DNA of 64,000 nt. Origin: an uncultured SAR116 cluster alpha proteobacterium. Lineage in GTDB: Bacteria; Pseudomonadota; Alphaproteobacteria; Puniceispirillales; Marisalimonadaceae. This document shows, in pieces, positions 43,232 through 53,137 of the stretch. How positions within the stretch are numbered: position 1 is the first letter of the stretch; each line of letters begins with the position of its first letter. The stretch lies in assembly GCA_902619485.1 (NCBI GenBank), contig CACNEF010000001.1:248001-312000 (forward strand), in the 5' to 3' direction. Under the pieces are notes generated by a model. The model was not told the DNA's origin, made no database searches, and saw only the letters and a list, made by a program, of their open reading frames with translations. The position numbers and the translations under genes are program-made.

Positions 43232-46200
43232 TTGAATTACATTGATAATATTAGATTAGACGATTGTTTTACTAAGGACAATGATTTAGCACTGATGAAT
43301 GGTGTTCAAGCATTAGTACGTCTTTTAATCGAACAAGCAAAACTCGACGAAGATAACGGATTAGTAACACATGGTTATGTCAGTGGATACCCGGGATCAC
43401 CACTTGGGACACTTGATTTAGAACTTGGAAGATCAAAAAAACATCTAGAAAAACATAATATAATTTTTCAACCAGCAGTGAATGAGGAATTAGCTGCTAC
43501 TGCAGCTTGGGGAACCCAAATGCTCGGTTTATACGACAGACCACAAATAGATGGTGTTTTTTCAATGTGGTATGGGAAAGGGCCAGGTTTAGATAGATCT
43601 ATGGATGCTTTAAGACACGCAAACATGGGTGGTGTTTCAATGAAAGGTGGCATGGTATTAGCAGTTGCAGACGATCCAATTGGAAAAAGTTCTACTATCG
43701 CATATCAATCAGAGCAATCTCTAATTTCTGCAGGTATTCCAGTTTTTTATCCAGCAAATGTAGATGAAGTTATACCAATGGGTCTGCAAGCTTTTGCCTT
43801 GTCACGTCATGCAGGCGTATGTGTTGCACTCAAAATTACTAGTGACACAGCGGATTCAAATTCTGTAATAGATCTTGGAAAATTAAGACCTAATTTATAT
43901 AATTTAGAGAACCCAATAAATGTTCACGTAAATAGACATGACCCAGCTTTAGATAGAGAAGCGGCCCTGATTAAAAGAAGAGTACCCGCATCTAAAGATT
44001 TTATAAAAGTAAATAAAATCAATAATGTGATATTTAACCCAACAAAAAAGACCTTGGGTATAATTTCAGTAGGTAAAGCTACGACTGAAACTATTGATGC
44101 TCTAGATAAAATTGGCATCAAAGATCCTGAAAAAAGTGGGATTGGTCTTTTTGCTTGTAAAATTCCTTGGCCATTAATAGACCAAGAAATAATAAATTTT
44201 TGTAAAAACTTTGAAGAAATTTTAGTTATAGAAGAAAAAGCTAGTATTGTAGAAGAACAAGTTGCTCATATTCTTTTTAATTCCAAATCAAGACCTCGAT
44301 TATCTGGAAAGTTAGATGCTTCCTCTAAAAAGGAGTTAGTTCCGAAGATATCAGAATTATCCAGTGATATTATCGCAGATTGTTTGCTAAAAAAAGCTGT
44401 CCATTCTTCGATAAGCATTGATATTCCCAAAACAAAAGCAGAGGCTATTGGGAGTAACTTGCCACCAGTTGTATCAAGAACACCTTGGTATTGTGCAGGA
44501 TGTCCTCACAACTCAGGAACAAAGACACCAGATGAAGAAGTTGTCGGTATTGGCATTGGATGCCACTCTATTGGATATTTTCTCCATCCTGAAAAATTAA
44601 CAAATTTTAGCCAAATGGGCGGTGAAGGTGGACATTGGATAGGAAGAGCACCATTCTCAAATCATAAACATACATTTCAAAATATTGGTGACGGTACATA
44701 TGCTCACTCTGGTTCTCTAGCAATAAGAGCTGCAGTTTCTGCAAATGTTAATATTACATTTAAAATTCTTTACAATGATGCAGTGGCAATGACAGGTGGG
44801 CAAAAGGCAATCGGTGGCTCAACTCCATGGGCAATATCTAAACAACTTGAAGCAGAGGGAGTTAAAAAAATTTATGTTGTATCGGATGAACCAGAGCAGT
44901 TCAAAGAGTTAAAATTATTTGCAGACAAAGTTGAAATATTTCATAGAGACGAACTTATAAATATTCAAAAAGAAGTAAGAAAAATTCCTGGAGTTACAGC
45001 AATAATTTATGTTCAAACTTGTGCGACAGAACTTCGAAGAAGAAGAAAAAGAGGATACGTTAAAGATAGAGAAATTAAAATGTTTATTAATCCTGATGTT
45101 TGTGAAGGATGTGGAGACTGTGCTGAAAAATCAAATTGCGTAGCTGTGAAACCACTTGAGCATTTCGACGGAATTAAAAAACAGATTGATCAAAGTGTTT
45201 GTAATAAGGATTATTCTTGTAAAAAAGGATTTTGTCCAAGTTTCATAGGTGTGCAAGCTGGTAGTATTTCAATTAAAGAAAAAAAGACTTTCCCAGAAAT
45301 TCCAAATATAATTAATGACTTAAAAAAACCAAAGAAAAGCTTAAATAATATTCAAAATATAATAATGGCAGGCATTGGTGGCACTGGAGTTTCTACTGTT
45401 GCAGCTATAATAGTTATGGCTGCTCGAATAGATAAGCTTTTTGCACAATCAATGAATTTCACTGGATTAGCCCAAAAAAATGGAGCTGTAACAAGTCAAA
45501 TCAGAATTGGAAAAGAAGAATCACTTTATGATAGATCTGCAAGACTTCCAAATGAAACGGCCGACGTGCTTCTAGGATGTGACGCTGTTGTGTCAGTTTC
45601 TCCTTCTATTACTAGAACTCTAAATCCTTTGAAAACAAGTGCTATAATTAATGGAAGAGTAGAGCCAGTTGGAGTTGCTGGCGTTCACATTGGTACAGTT
45701 GTCGATGATAGTTTATTAAAAAAACATTTAGAAAATCATCTTCAAACTGAAAATATAGACTTTATTGATATATCAAACTTAGCTGAAGCTTTAGTTGGCG
45801 ACACAGTATCTGCTAATATAATGATGTTGGGAATAGCGGCTCAAAAAGGACTTCTTCCAATAGAAGTTGCTTCTCTACAAAAAGCCATAGAGCTGAATGG
45901 AGTGGCTATTGAACAAAACCTAAGAGCTTTCAATTGGGGACGATTATTGTGCGAACAACCTCAATCAGTATTTACTGCAGCGGGCTTAAACTCAAAAAAG
46001 TCCGAAAGTATATCAATAGATAAATATGTAGATAATTTTTCTAGCATTCTTGAAAAATATCAAAACAGAGAGTACTCAAAAATTTTTCTTTCTAATGTAA
46101 AAAAAGTAATTGAAAAAGAAAACCAAATAAAGAATTCAGAAAAAGAATTGCCTCTATCCAGAAAAGTTGCTCTTACTTTATTTAGAGCTATGAGATACAA

Positions 46201-46672
46201 AGATGAATACGAAGTTGCTAGATTACATACTAGTGGAGATTTTGCCCAAACCTTTTTAAATGAAAATAAAAACGCGAAATTAGAATACTATCTAGCACCA
46301 CCTTTGTTCTCTAAAAAAGATCCTGAAACAGGTCATCTACTTAAAAGAAGGTTTGGTCATTGGGTATATAAAGTTTTCAAAGTATTGTCTTATCTTAAAT
46401 TTCTAAGAGGAACAAAATTAGATATATTTGGATATACCTCAGAAAGAAAAAAAGAACGTGCTTTGGCTCAAAAAACTATCACTACTATTAATAAAATATC
46501 TGAAATTTTAAATGATAATAATTATAAAAAAATTATCGAATTTCTTGATATACCTTTATCAATAAAAGGGTATGGTCATGTTAAAGAAAAAAATATAAAA
46601 ATTGCTGAAGAAAAATGGGACAAATCTTTTGATAAAATTCTAAATAACCAGAATTTAAAAAAAGTAAGTTAA
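43232..46672 (+). CDS. Fused indolepyruvate:ferredoxin oxidoreductase-type 2-oxoacid oxidoreductase
   Basis: A 1146-residue fusion of IorA- and IorB-like parts. The ThDP-type domain opens with GVQALVRLLIEQAK and GYPGSPLG. A CAGC cluster motif lies near 420, a ferredoxin-like region starting CEGCGDC at about residue 624 with a second cysteine group CKKGFC, then the gamma domain from AGIGGTGVST near 712. Such enzymes convert aryl- or branched 2-oxoacids to acyl-CoA. The start is a TTG at 43232, accepted because LDDCFTKDNDLAL before the first ATG matches the family N-terminus. Amino acid breakdown in the window fits a role on 2-oxoacids from aromatic or branched residues. Confidence 0.9.
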   Translation: MNYIDNIRLDDCFTKDNDLALMNGVQALVRLLIEQAKLDEDNGLVTHGYVSGYPGSPLGTLDLELGRSKKHLEKHNIIFQPAVNEELAATAAWGTQMLGLYDRPQIDGVFSMWYGKGPGLDRSMDALRHANMGGVSMKGGMVLAVADDPIGKSSTIAYQSEQSLISAGIPVFYPANVDEVIPMGLQAFALSRHAGVCVALKITSDTADSNSVIDLGKLRPNLYNLENPINVHVNRHDPALDREAALIKRRVPASKDFIKVNKINNVIFNPTKKTLGIISVGKATTETIDALDKIGIKDPEKSGIGLFACKIPWPLIDQEIINFCKNFEEILVIEEKASIVEEQVAHILFNSKSRPRLSGKLDASSKKELVPKISELSSDIIADCLLKKAVHSSISIDIPKTKAEAIGSNLPPVVSRTPWYCAGCPHNSGTKTPDEEVVGIGIGCHSIGYFLHPEKLTNFSQMGGEGGHWIGRAPFSNHKHTFQNIGDGTYAHSGSLAIRAAVSANVNITFKILYNDAVAMTGGQKAIGGSTPWAISKQLEAEGVKKIYVVSDEPEQFKELKLFADKVEIFHRDELINIQKEVRKIPGVTAIIYVQTCATELRRRRKRGYVKDREIKMFINPDVCEGCGDCAEKSNCVAVKPLEHFDGIKKQIDQSVCNKDYSCKKGFCPSFIGVQAGSISIKEKKTFPEIPNIINDLKKPKKSLNNIQNIIMAGIGGTGVSTVAAIIVMAARIDKLFAQSMNFTGLAQKNGAVTSQIRIGKEESLYDRSARLPNETADVLLGCDAVVSVSPSITRTLNPLKTSAIINGRVEPVGVAGVHIGTVVDDSLLKKHLENHLQTENIDFIDISNLAEALVGDTVSANIMMLGIAAQKGLLPIEVASLQKAIELNGVAIEQNLRAFNWGRLLCEQPQSVFTAAGLNSKKSESISIDKYVDNFSSILEKYQNREYSKIFLSNVKKVIEKENQIKNSEKELPLSRKVALTLFRAMRYKDEYEVARLHTSGDFAQTFLNENKNAKLEYYLAPPLFSKKDPETGHLLKRRFGHWVYKVFKVLSYLKFLRGTKLDIFGYTSERKKERALAQKTITTINKISEILNDNNYKKIIEFLDIPLSIKGYGHVKEKNIKIAEEKWDKSFDKILNNQNLKKVS

Positions 46673-46673
46673 A

Positions 46674-48311
46674 TCAAACAAGTTTTGCTTGTTCTCTTAG
46701 TTTAAATTTTTGTATTTTTCCTGTGCTTGTTTTCGGAAGCTCTACAAAATTAAAATATCTTGGCACTTTAAAGCCAGCTAATAGGGATTTACAATGATCT
46801 TTTAACTCATTTTCTCCAATTAGAGATTCTTCACTTAATTCTACAAATGCACAAGGGGTCTCACCCCATTTTTCGTCTTCTTTTGCGACAACTGCTACTG
46901 CAATAACATCAGGATGTTTATATATAGCGTCCTCTACTTCAATGGAGGAAATATTTTCACCTCCAGAAATAATTATGTCCTTTGATCTATCCTTAAGTTG
47001 TATATATCCATCATCATACCAAACACCTAAGTCACCTGTGTGAAACCAACCATCTTCAAAAGCTTCATCTGTCGCTTTTTTGTTTTTAAGGTAACCTTTC
47101 ATTGTTATATTACCTCTTATAAAGACTTCACCTAGTGATATTCCGTCTTTTGGCACTTCTTTTTTAGTTTCAGGATCTATAATTTTCATATTTTCTTGTA
47201 CAGAGTAAACAACACCTTGCCTTGCCTTTAATCTAGCTTGTTCTGAAGAATCATATTGGCTCCACTCTGGATGCCATGCACAGACAACTGCAGGCCCATA
47301 AATTTCTGTAAGGCCATAAACATGAATGACCTCAATACCACAGGTCTCCATTTTACTAAGAACAGCCTCAGGAGGAGGAGCACCAGCAGTCATCATTTTA
47401 ATTTTTGATTTAAGAGATATTTTATTTTGCAATAAATAATCCGCTACCATTTGCATTACAATTGGAGCTCCACACAAATGAGTTATATTGTGTTTTTGGA
47501 GAGCCTCTACAATTAATTCTCCAGCTGGTTGTCTTAAACAAACATGGGTACCTGCTCTTTCTGTAATAGTCCAAGGAAAGCACCATCCATTGCAATGAAA
47601 CATAGGTAGTGTCCATAAATACTTAGGGTGCATTGGTAAGTCCCAGGTAAGCGTATTACCAATAGCATTCAAGTATGCGCCACGATGGTGATAAACAACT
47701 CCTTTTGGGTTGCCCGTTGTTCCAGAGGTGTAATTCAAAGCGATTGAATTCCACTCGTCAGTTGGCAAAACATGTTCAAATTTAAAACCAAAAAATTTTT
47801 CTAATTCTGTCTCATAGTCTAGGCAGTTAAATTTCTCTGCAAAACCAGACCTTTGATTACCAGCAATTTTATCAACATATTCAATTAATAATGGAGGAGT
47901 TTTTAAATTCTCTATGGCTTTCTCAACTATTTGACTATATTCAGAATCATAAATGAACATTTTAGATTCTCCATGTTCAAGAATAAAACTAACAGTAAAA
48001 CTATCAAGTCTTGTATTAATTGCGTTCAAGATACCAGTTGCCATCGGTATACCAAAATGGCACTCCCACATAACTGGAATGTTAGGTAGCATCACTGCGA
48101 TTGTACTTCCATCAGCATAATTTTTATTTCTAACAAATTCTGCTAATGCTTCGCATCTTTCACCAGCTTGCTGGTAAGTTAATTTATAATCTTTATATTC
48201 AATAGCAATTTGATTAGGGAATGTTTTTCTTGTTCTTTCTAAAAATGATAAAGGACTTAATGAGGCATAGTTTGCTTTATTTTTACTTAAACCATTTTCT
48301 ATTTCAGACAT
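46674..48311 (-). CDS. dmdB: DmdB-like acyl-CoA ligase (methylmercaptopropionate-CoA ligase type)
   Basis: ANL-superfamily ligase of 545 residues. LNYTSGTTGNPKGVVYHHRGAYL is split over the ATP loop, WTLPMFHCNGWCFPWT is the acyl-site region, HVYGLTEIYGP and WFHTGDLGVWYDDGYIQLKDRSKDIIISGGENIS follow, and KTSTGKIQKFKLR ends it. This is the family containing DmdB, which activates 3-methylmercaptopropionate from DMSP, but relatives use other short acids. The ATG at 48311 has a perfect AGGAGG nine bases upstream (48321-48326); a longer reading to 48524 would overlap the divergent dmdC. Pairing with dmdC supports the name. Confidence 0.75.
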   Translation of the reverse strand: MSEIENGLSKNKANYASLSPLSFLERTRKTFPNQIAIEYKDYKLTYQQAGERCEALAEFVRNKNYADGSTIAVMLPNIPVMWECHFGIPMATGILNAINTRLDSFTVSFILEHGESKMFIYDSEYSQIVEKAIENLKTPPLLIEYVDKIAGNQRSGFAEKFNCLDYETELEKFFGFKFEHVLPTDEWNSIALNYTSGTTGNPKGVVYHHRGAYLNAIGNTLTWDLPMHPKYLWTLPMFHCNGWCFPWTITERAGTHVCLRQPAGELIVEALQKHNITHLCGAPIVMQMVADYLLQNKISLKSKIKMMTAGAPPPEAVLSKMETCGIEVIHVYGLTEIYGPAVVCAWHPEWSQYDSSEQARLKARQGVVYSVQENMKIIDPETKKEVPKDGISLGEVFIRGNITMKGYLKNKKATDEAFEDGWFHTGDLGVWYDDGYIQLKDRSKDIIISGGENISSIEVEDAIYKHPDVIAVAVVAKEDEKWGETPCAFVELSEESLIGENELKDHCKSLLAGFKVPRYFNFVELPKTSTGKIQKFKLREQAKLV

Positions 48312-48388
48312 AGTTGATTTCCTCCTAATAATATTCATAATAGTAGTGCTAGATTTTATCAACAATGAAAATTTACCGGAGTTTTTAA

Positions 48389-50098
48389 ATGGGTTACACG
48401 TCTCCTTTAGAGGACACAAAATTTGTTTTAGAAAACCTTTTGCCTGCTCATGAGGATCTTGATGATACAACAATTGACGCAGTTCTGTCTGAGGCTGGAA
48501 AACTGGCCGATAATTACTTAGCACCTCTGAATCATTTTGGTGATAAGAATAATCCTATTCTTCGACAAGATCACGAAGTTGAAACACCTGAAGGATTTAG
48601 TCATGCCTTTTCAGAAATTGCTAAGGGGGGCTGGATTGGAGTAGCAAGTGATTCTAATTATGATGGTATGGGACTACCAGCTAGAATGAGCGCTGCAATT
48701 AATGAATATTGGCATGGAGCGAATATGTCTTTTGCTTTATGTAGCTTATTAACTCAAGGATTAATTGACGCATTTACTCTTGTGGGCACAGAAGAAGAAA
48801 AAAACACTTATCTACCCAAGTTTAATTCTGGAGCCTGGACAGGCACTATGAATTTAACAGAACCTCAGTCTGGAACAGATCTAGCTACAATAAAAACTAA
48901 AGCTGAACATGATGGTGAGAATTGGAGAATAAAAGGACAAAAAATATATATCACTTATGGTGAACATGATATGTCAGAAAATATAATTCATCTAGTTCTT
49001 GCAAGAACTGAGGGCGCACCTGAAGGTATAAAAGGTATTTCTACTTTTATAATTCCAAAATTCCTAAAAGACGAAAGTGGTGAATATACAATTAGAAATG
49101 ATCTTAAATGCATATCCATCGAACATAAGATGGGTATAAAAGCAAGCCCAACAGCAGTTATGTCCTACGGAGAGAATGAAGGCGCTATCGGTTATATGTT
49201 GGGAGAAGAAGGTAGAGGCATTGAATACATGTTTATTATGATGAACAGAGCACGGTTTGACGTAGGACTTCAAGGGATGGCAATTTCTGAGGCTGCCAGA
49301 CAAAAAGCATTAGAGTACGCAAACTCAAGAATTCAAGGAACTCCTATTAACAGAGAAAAAGGCACGCCAATAATAGGACATGGTGATGTAAAAAGACTTC
49401 TTTTATCCATGCGCAGTCTTACAGAGGCGATGCGTGCTTTAATATTAGTTTCATCCGAAATTATGGAAAGAGCACATAACGGCAATGAAAAATGTAAATT
49501 AAAAGAAGGTTTTTTGATTCCTATAATTAAAGGTTGGTCAACTGAATTAGCACAAGAAGTTACGAGTAATGGACTACAAATTCACGGGGGCATGGGTTTC
49601 ATTGAAGAAACTGGGGCCGCTCAGTATATGAGAGATGCAAGAATATTACCGATATATGAGGGCACTAATGCAATTCAAGCCAATGACTTTATGTTCAGGA
49701 AAACTATTAGAGATAATGGGAAAACTGCAAAAGAATTATTAGAAGAAATCAAAGTCGATTGTGAACAAAATCAAGAAATGTCAAATATGATTGCCTTAGC
49801 ATCAAACACTCTAGATTTTATTTTAGAAAATAGAGATGATGCTGAAATGCTATCTTGTATTAGTTTTGATTACATGATGGGTTTTGGCTATTTAATTGGT
49901 GGATGGCTAATGCATAAAGGAAAAGTTAAAGCAAAATTAAAATTATCAGAAAAATCTCAAAATGATGATTTTCTAAAAAGTAAAATTATCTCAGCTGAAT
50001 TTTTTGATTTTCATATTTTGCCTAGAGTTGAATCTCATTTCAAAATTGTTACGAAAGGAGCAACCGTAGTTCAGTTAACGGGCGATTCTTTTATTTAA
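48389..50098 (+). CDS. dmdC: DmdC-like acyl-CoA dehydrogenase (methylthioacryloyl-CoA forming type)
   Basis: Long-form acyl-CoA dehydrogenase of 569 residues. MNLTEPQSGTDLATIKTKAE, GQKIYITYGEHDMSENIIHLVLARTEGAPEG and EHKMGIKASPTAVM follow the DmdC pattern, and the catalytic glutamate is E424 in PIYEGTNAIQ. The extra C-terminal helical domain of this subfamily is present. DmdC oxidises methylmercaptopropionyl-CoA; homologs also take other acyl-CoAs. GGAG seven bases before the ATG supports the start. It is divergent from dmdB with 77 bp between. dmdA and dmdD are not in the window. Confidence 0.8.
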   Translation: MGYTSPLEDTKFVLENLLPAHEDLDDTTIDAVLSEAGKLADNYLAPLNHFGDKNNPILRQDHEVETPEGFSHAFSEIAKGGWIGVASDSNYDGMGLPARMSAAINEYWHGANMSFALCSLLTQGLIDAFTLVGTEEEKNTYLPKFNSGAWTGTMNLTEPQSGTDLATIKTKAEHDGENWRIKGQKIYITYGEHDMSENIIHLVLARTEGAPEGIKGISTFIIPKFLKDESGEYTIRNDLKCISIEHKMGIKASPTAVMSYGENEGAIGYMLGEEGRGIEYMFIMMNRARFDVGLQGMAISEAARQKALEYANSRIQGTPINREKGTPIIGHGDVKRLLLSMRSLTEAMRALILVSSEIMERAHNGNEKCKLKEGFLIPIIKGWSTELAQEVTSNGLQIHGGMGFIEETGAAQYMRDARILPIYEGTNAIQANDFMFRKTIRDNGKTAKELLEEIKVDCEQNQEMSNMIALASNTLDFILENRDDAEMLSCISFDYMMGFGYLIGGWLMHKGKVKAKLKLSEKSQNDDFLKSKIISAEFFDFHILPRVESHFKIVTKGATVVQLTGDSFI

Positions 50099-50240
50099 CA
50101 AGTAAATTAATTAAATTTTTAATTTGGCAATATAGTTTTTTACCAAATAAGTCATTGAAAATAAGCGAGATAATTTTTTTTAAATTTTATTAAAGTTTAT
50201 GTTGATTTTAATGTTTTTTTGGATAGCCTATAAACTATAT

Positions 50241-50248
50241 GGGGGGGG
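50241..50248 (+). repeat. Run of eight G in the dmdC-to-synthetase gap
   Basis: The 228-bp gap between dmdC and the next gene is very A+T-rich except for this G8 run, which directly follows TATAAACTATAT. The region probably holds the promoter of the downstream transport operon. The run could be slippery and alter promoter output, or be near a transcription start. I see nothing else in the gap. Confidence 0.5.
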
Positions 50249-50326
50249 TTACTTATTTCTAAGTTTGATCTCATCAATTTTTATTAATGTAAGTTATTTA
50301 CTTAGTTAGTAGATAATTAATTATTT

Positions 50327-52318
50327 ATGGGGTTAAATTTAAAAGTGGTCATGTCCAATTATCCAGATACAAATATTCACGATACACTTCCAAAAATTCT
50401 GAAACACAGAGCTGAAACTATACCAAATACAATCGCTTTAAGGGACAAAGATTTAGGTATTTGGAATGAAATTACATGGAAACAGTATAATGATAATGTT
50501 TCATATTTAGCACTTAGCCTATCTAAAAGGGGTTTCAAGCCAGGCGATGTTATTGGTTTAATTGGCGATAACAAACCTTCCTGGCTATTTTTTGAACTAG
50601 CTGCGCAAGCAATAGGTGGAATGAGCTTAGGTATATATAGAGATACATTAGATGAAGAAGTTGGCTATTTAATAAATGCTGCAAAAGTGAACTTTGTTTA
50701 TGCAGAAGATCAAGAACAAGTAGATAAAATATTAACTATTAAAAGGCCTAAAAATAATCAAATCAATATTTTCTATGAAGATAGCCGTGGTCTTAAAGAA
50801 TTAAATGATCCAAAGATCACAGATATGACTGTTTTAATTAGCGAAGGAAAAGAGATCTCCTCCAAAGACCCCAATAAATATAATAAAATGTTAGATAAAA
50901 TCTCAGGTGAAAAAAATGCTATTTTATGTACCACATCTGGAACAACCTCAAATCCTAAATTAGCGATGCTTCCAGGGGCTAAGTTTATTGAACATGTCAT
51001 AAGGTATCTTAAAGTTGACCCAAAGTCTGTGGATGATGAATACGTTTCAGTATTACCATTTCCATGGATAATGGAACAGACTTATGGTGTGGGTTTTAAC
51101 ATTGTTGGAGGTATGAAAGTAAATTTTCCTGAAAGACCTGAAACCGCAATGGAAGACATGAGAGAAGTTGGTCCAACTTTTATGCTTGGAGCTCCTAGAT
51201 TATGGGAACAAATTGCAGCTGACATGAGATCGAGAATTTTAGACGCCCCCAAAATAACTCAATGGTTATTCAACACTATGGTAGAAAGAGGATTAAAAGC
51301 TGTTGATCAGGGAAAAAGAGATTTTCTTGCAGACAAACTATTATTTTCTTCACTGAAAGATAGACTTGGCTTTAGTAAGGTTAAATCAGCAGCCACTGGA
51401 GGAGCTGCCATTGGTCCTGAAACATTTAAGTTCTTTCTTGCTATGGGTATTCCTCTTAGACAACTTTATGGACAAACTGAACTTATGGGCGCTTACACAC
51501 TGCAGGATGTGCCAGATGGTACAATGGATTGTGAGACTGTAGGTGTTCCTTTTCCAGATTGTGAAGTAAAAATTGTAGAACCAGATCCAAATGGACTTGG
51601 TGAAATAATAACAAAACACCCAAGCATGTTTTCTGGTTATTATAATAATGAAAAAGCTTATAAAGACACTATCAAAAAAGGTTGGATGTATACCGGCGAC
51701 GCAGGCTTTTTTGATGAAAAAGGAAGACTTAACGTACTTGATCGAGTAAATGATATTGCTGTTAAATCAGATGGTGTTAAATTTTCACCTCAAAATATTG
51801 AAAACAAATTAAAATTTTCTCCTTATGTAGGAGAAGCTGTAGTCATTGGTTCTGAAAAACCATACTTAACTGCAATTATTTGTATAAGATTTTCTATTGT
51901 ATCGAAACTTGCTGAGAAATTACAATTACCATTTACCTCATACACTGGACTAGCAGCACATAAAGAAATTTATGAACTAATTGAAGATGAAATCAAAAAA
52001 GTTAATGAACAACTTCCTGATAATACTAAAATTGCAAAATTTTTATTATTATTTAAAGAGTTAGAAGCAGATGATGGTGAATTAACCAGAACGAGAAAAG
52101 TTAGAAGAAGTGTAATTAATAGTAGGTATAAAGACATAATAAAAGACTTATATCTTGATAAAGACACTGCCACAATCAATACAGAATTTACGCTAGAAGA
52201 TGGAAGAAAAAGTAAAATCAGTGCAACTATGGAAATTAGGCATTTAATAAAAACTCCTAATACAAAATCTAAGAAACCTACTTCTACAACACAGAAATCT
52301 AGTAAAGGTAAAAAATAA
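50327..52318 (+). CDS. Long AMP-forming acyl-CoA synthetase linked to LIV transporter
   Basis: Long-chain-type ANL ligase of 663 residues. TTSGTTSNPKLAMLPG is the ATP loop, GAPRLWEQI, ATGGAAIGPETFKFFLAMGIPLRQLYGQTE split around the hinge, and WMYTGDAGFFDEKGRLNVLDR follow. The tail after residue 640 is lysine/serine/threonine rich (KTPNTKSKKPTSTTQK) and looks disordered. The ATG at 50327 has no clear ribosome-binding site; a second at 50351 is possible. The stop is followed at once by the livG ATG. Gene order (synthetase, five transport genes, PaaK) suggests that the imported compound becomes a CoA thioester. Confidence 0.88.
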   Translation: MGLNLKVVMSNYPDTNIHDTLPKILKHRAETIPNTIALRDKDLGIWNEITWKQYNDNVSYLALSLSKRGFKPGDVIGLIGDNKPSWLFFELAAQAIGGMSLGIYRDTLDEEVGYLINAAKVNFVYAEDQEQVDKILTIKRPKNNQINIFYEDSRGLKELNDPKITDMTVLISEGKEISSKDPNKYNKMLDKISGEKNAILCTTSGTTSNPKLAMLPGAKFIEHVIRYLKVDPKSVDDEYVSVLPFPWIMEQTYGVGFNIVGGMKVNFPERPETAMEDMREVGPTFMLGAPRLWEQIAADMRSRILDAPKITQWLFNTMVERGLKAVDQGKRDFLADKLLFSSLKDRLGFSKVKSAATGGAAIGPETFKFFLAMGIPLRQLYGQTELMGAYTLQDVPDGTMDCETVGVPFPDCEVKIVEPDPNGLGEIITKHPSMFSGYYNNEKAYKDTIKKGWMYTGDAGFFDEKGRLNVLDRVNDIAVKSDGVKFSPQNIENKLKFSPYVGEAVVIGSEKPYLTAIICIRFSIVSKLAEKLQLPFTSYTGLAAHKEIYELIEDEIKKVNEQLPDNTKIAKFLLLFKELEADDGELTRTRKVRRSVINSRYKDIIKDLYLDKDTATINTEFTLEDGRKSKISATMEIRHLIKTPNTKSKKPTSTTQKSSKGKK

Positions 52319-53122
52319 ATGAGTTTAGAAGATTTAAAAGAAATACCTTATGGAAAAACTGCAATAGAGCTTAAAAACATTAGCTTAGCTTTCGGGGGTG
52401 TAAAAGCTCTAACAGATGTCTCCTTTGATGTAAAAAAAGGTGAAGTTTTTGCAATAATAGGACCCAATGGAGCAGGTAAATCTTCTATGTTAAATGTTAT
52501 AAATGGGTTTTACAAACCTACAAGCGGCACAATAAATTTTGCTGGCACAGACAGAAATGAAATGGAACCTGAATTAGCTGCAAAAAGTGGAATTGCTAGA
52601 ACATTTCAGAATATAGCATTATTTAAGGGAATGAGCACATTAGATAATCTTATGACCGGAAGATTGTTAAAACAAAAGCAAAACTTTTTAATGCAGGCGC
52701 TGTATTTTGGTCCAGTGGCAAAAGAAGAAGAAGAACATCGTGAAAGAGTTGAACGAGTTATAGATTTTTTAGACCTTCAATCAATCAGACGTACACCAGT
52801 TGGATCACTCCCATATGGTCTACAAAAAAGAGTGGAGCTTGGTCGTGCATTAGCAATGGAACCAGAAATACTTTTACTTGATGAACCTATGGCAGGTATG
52901 AATGTAGAAGAAAAGCAAGATATGAGTAGATTTGTTCTTACAGTAAACAATGAATTAAAGACAACAATAGTATTAATAGAACACGATATGGGTGTCGTGA
53001 TGGATATTTCAGATAGAATAGTTGTATTGGACTATGGCAAAAAAATTGGATCTGGGTTACCTAAAGAAATTAGAAACAACAAAGCAGTTATTGATGCATA
53101 TCTAGGTGTGTCTGATGATTAG
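52319..53122 (+). CDS. livG: LIV-type ABC transporter ATP-binding protein LivG (system 2)
   Basis: ATPase of 267 residues. Walker A is GPNGAGKSSML, Walker B is ILLLDEPMAGMN, the H-loop is VLIEHDMGVVM, and IARTFQNIALFKGMSTLDNLMTGR is the Q-loop region. In place of LSGGQ it has LPYGLQKRVELGRALA, a variant common in LivG. The ATG follows the stop of the synthetase directly (TAAATG), so the two are translationally coupled. It opens the second LIV-type importer, which differs from system 1 in gene order. Confidence 0.94.
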   Translation: MSLEDLKEIPYGKTAIELKNISLAFGGVKALTDVSFDVKKGEVFAIIGPNGAGKSSMLNVINGFYKPTSGTINFAGTDRNEMEPELAAKSGIARTFQNIALFKGMSTLDNLMTGRLLKQKQNFLMQALYFGPVAKEEEEHRERVERVIDFLDLQSIRRTPVGSLPYGLQKRVELGRALAMEPEILLLDEPMAGMNVEEKQDMSRFVLTVNNELKTTIVLIEHDMGVVMDISDRIVVLDYGKKIGSGLPKEIRNNKAVIDAYLGVSDD

Positions 53123-53137
53123 TAAGGAAATTATTTT

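Noticed and set aside
48312-48524. N-terminal extension of the DmdB-like ligase up to 48524
   Set aside because: It would overlap the divergent dmdC gene, and a perfect AGGAGG lies nine bases before the ATG at 48311, where the family's N-terminus begins.
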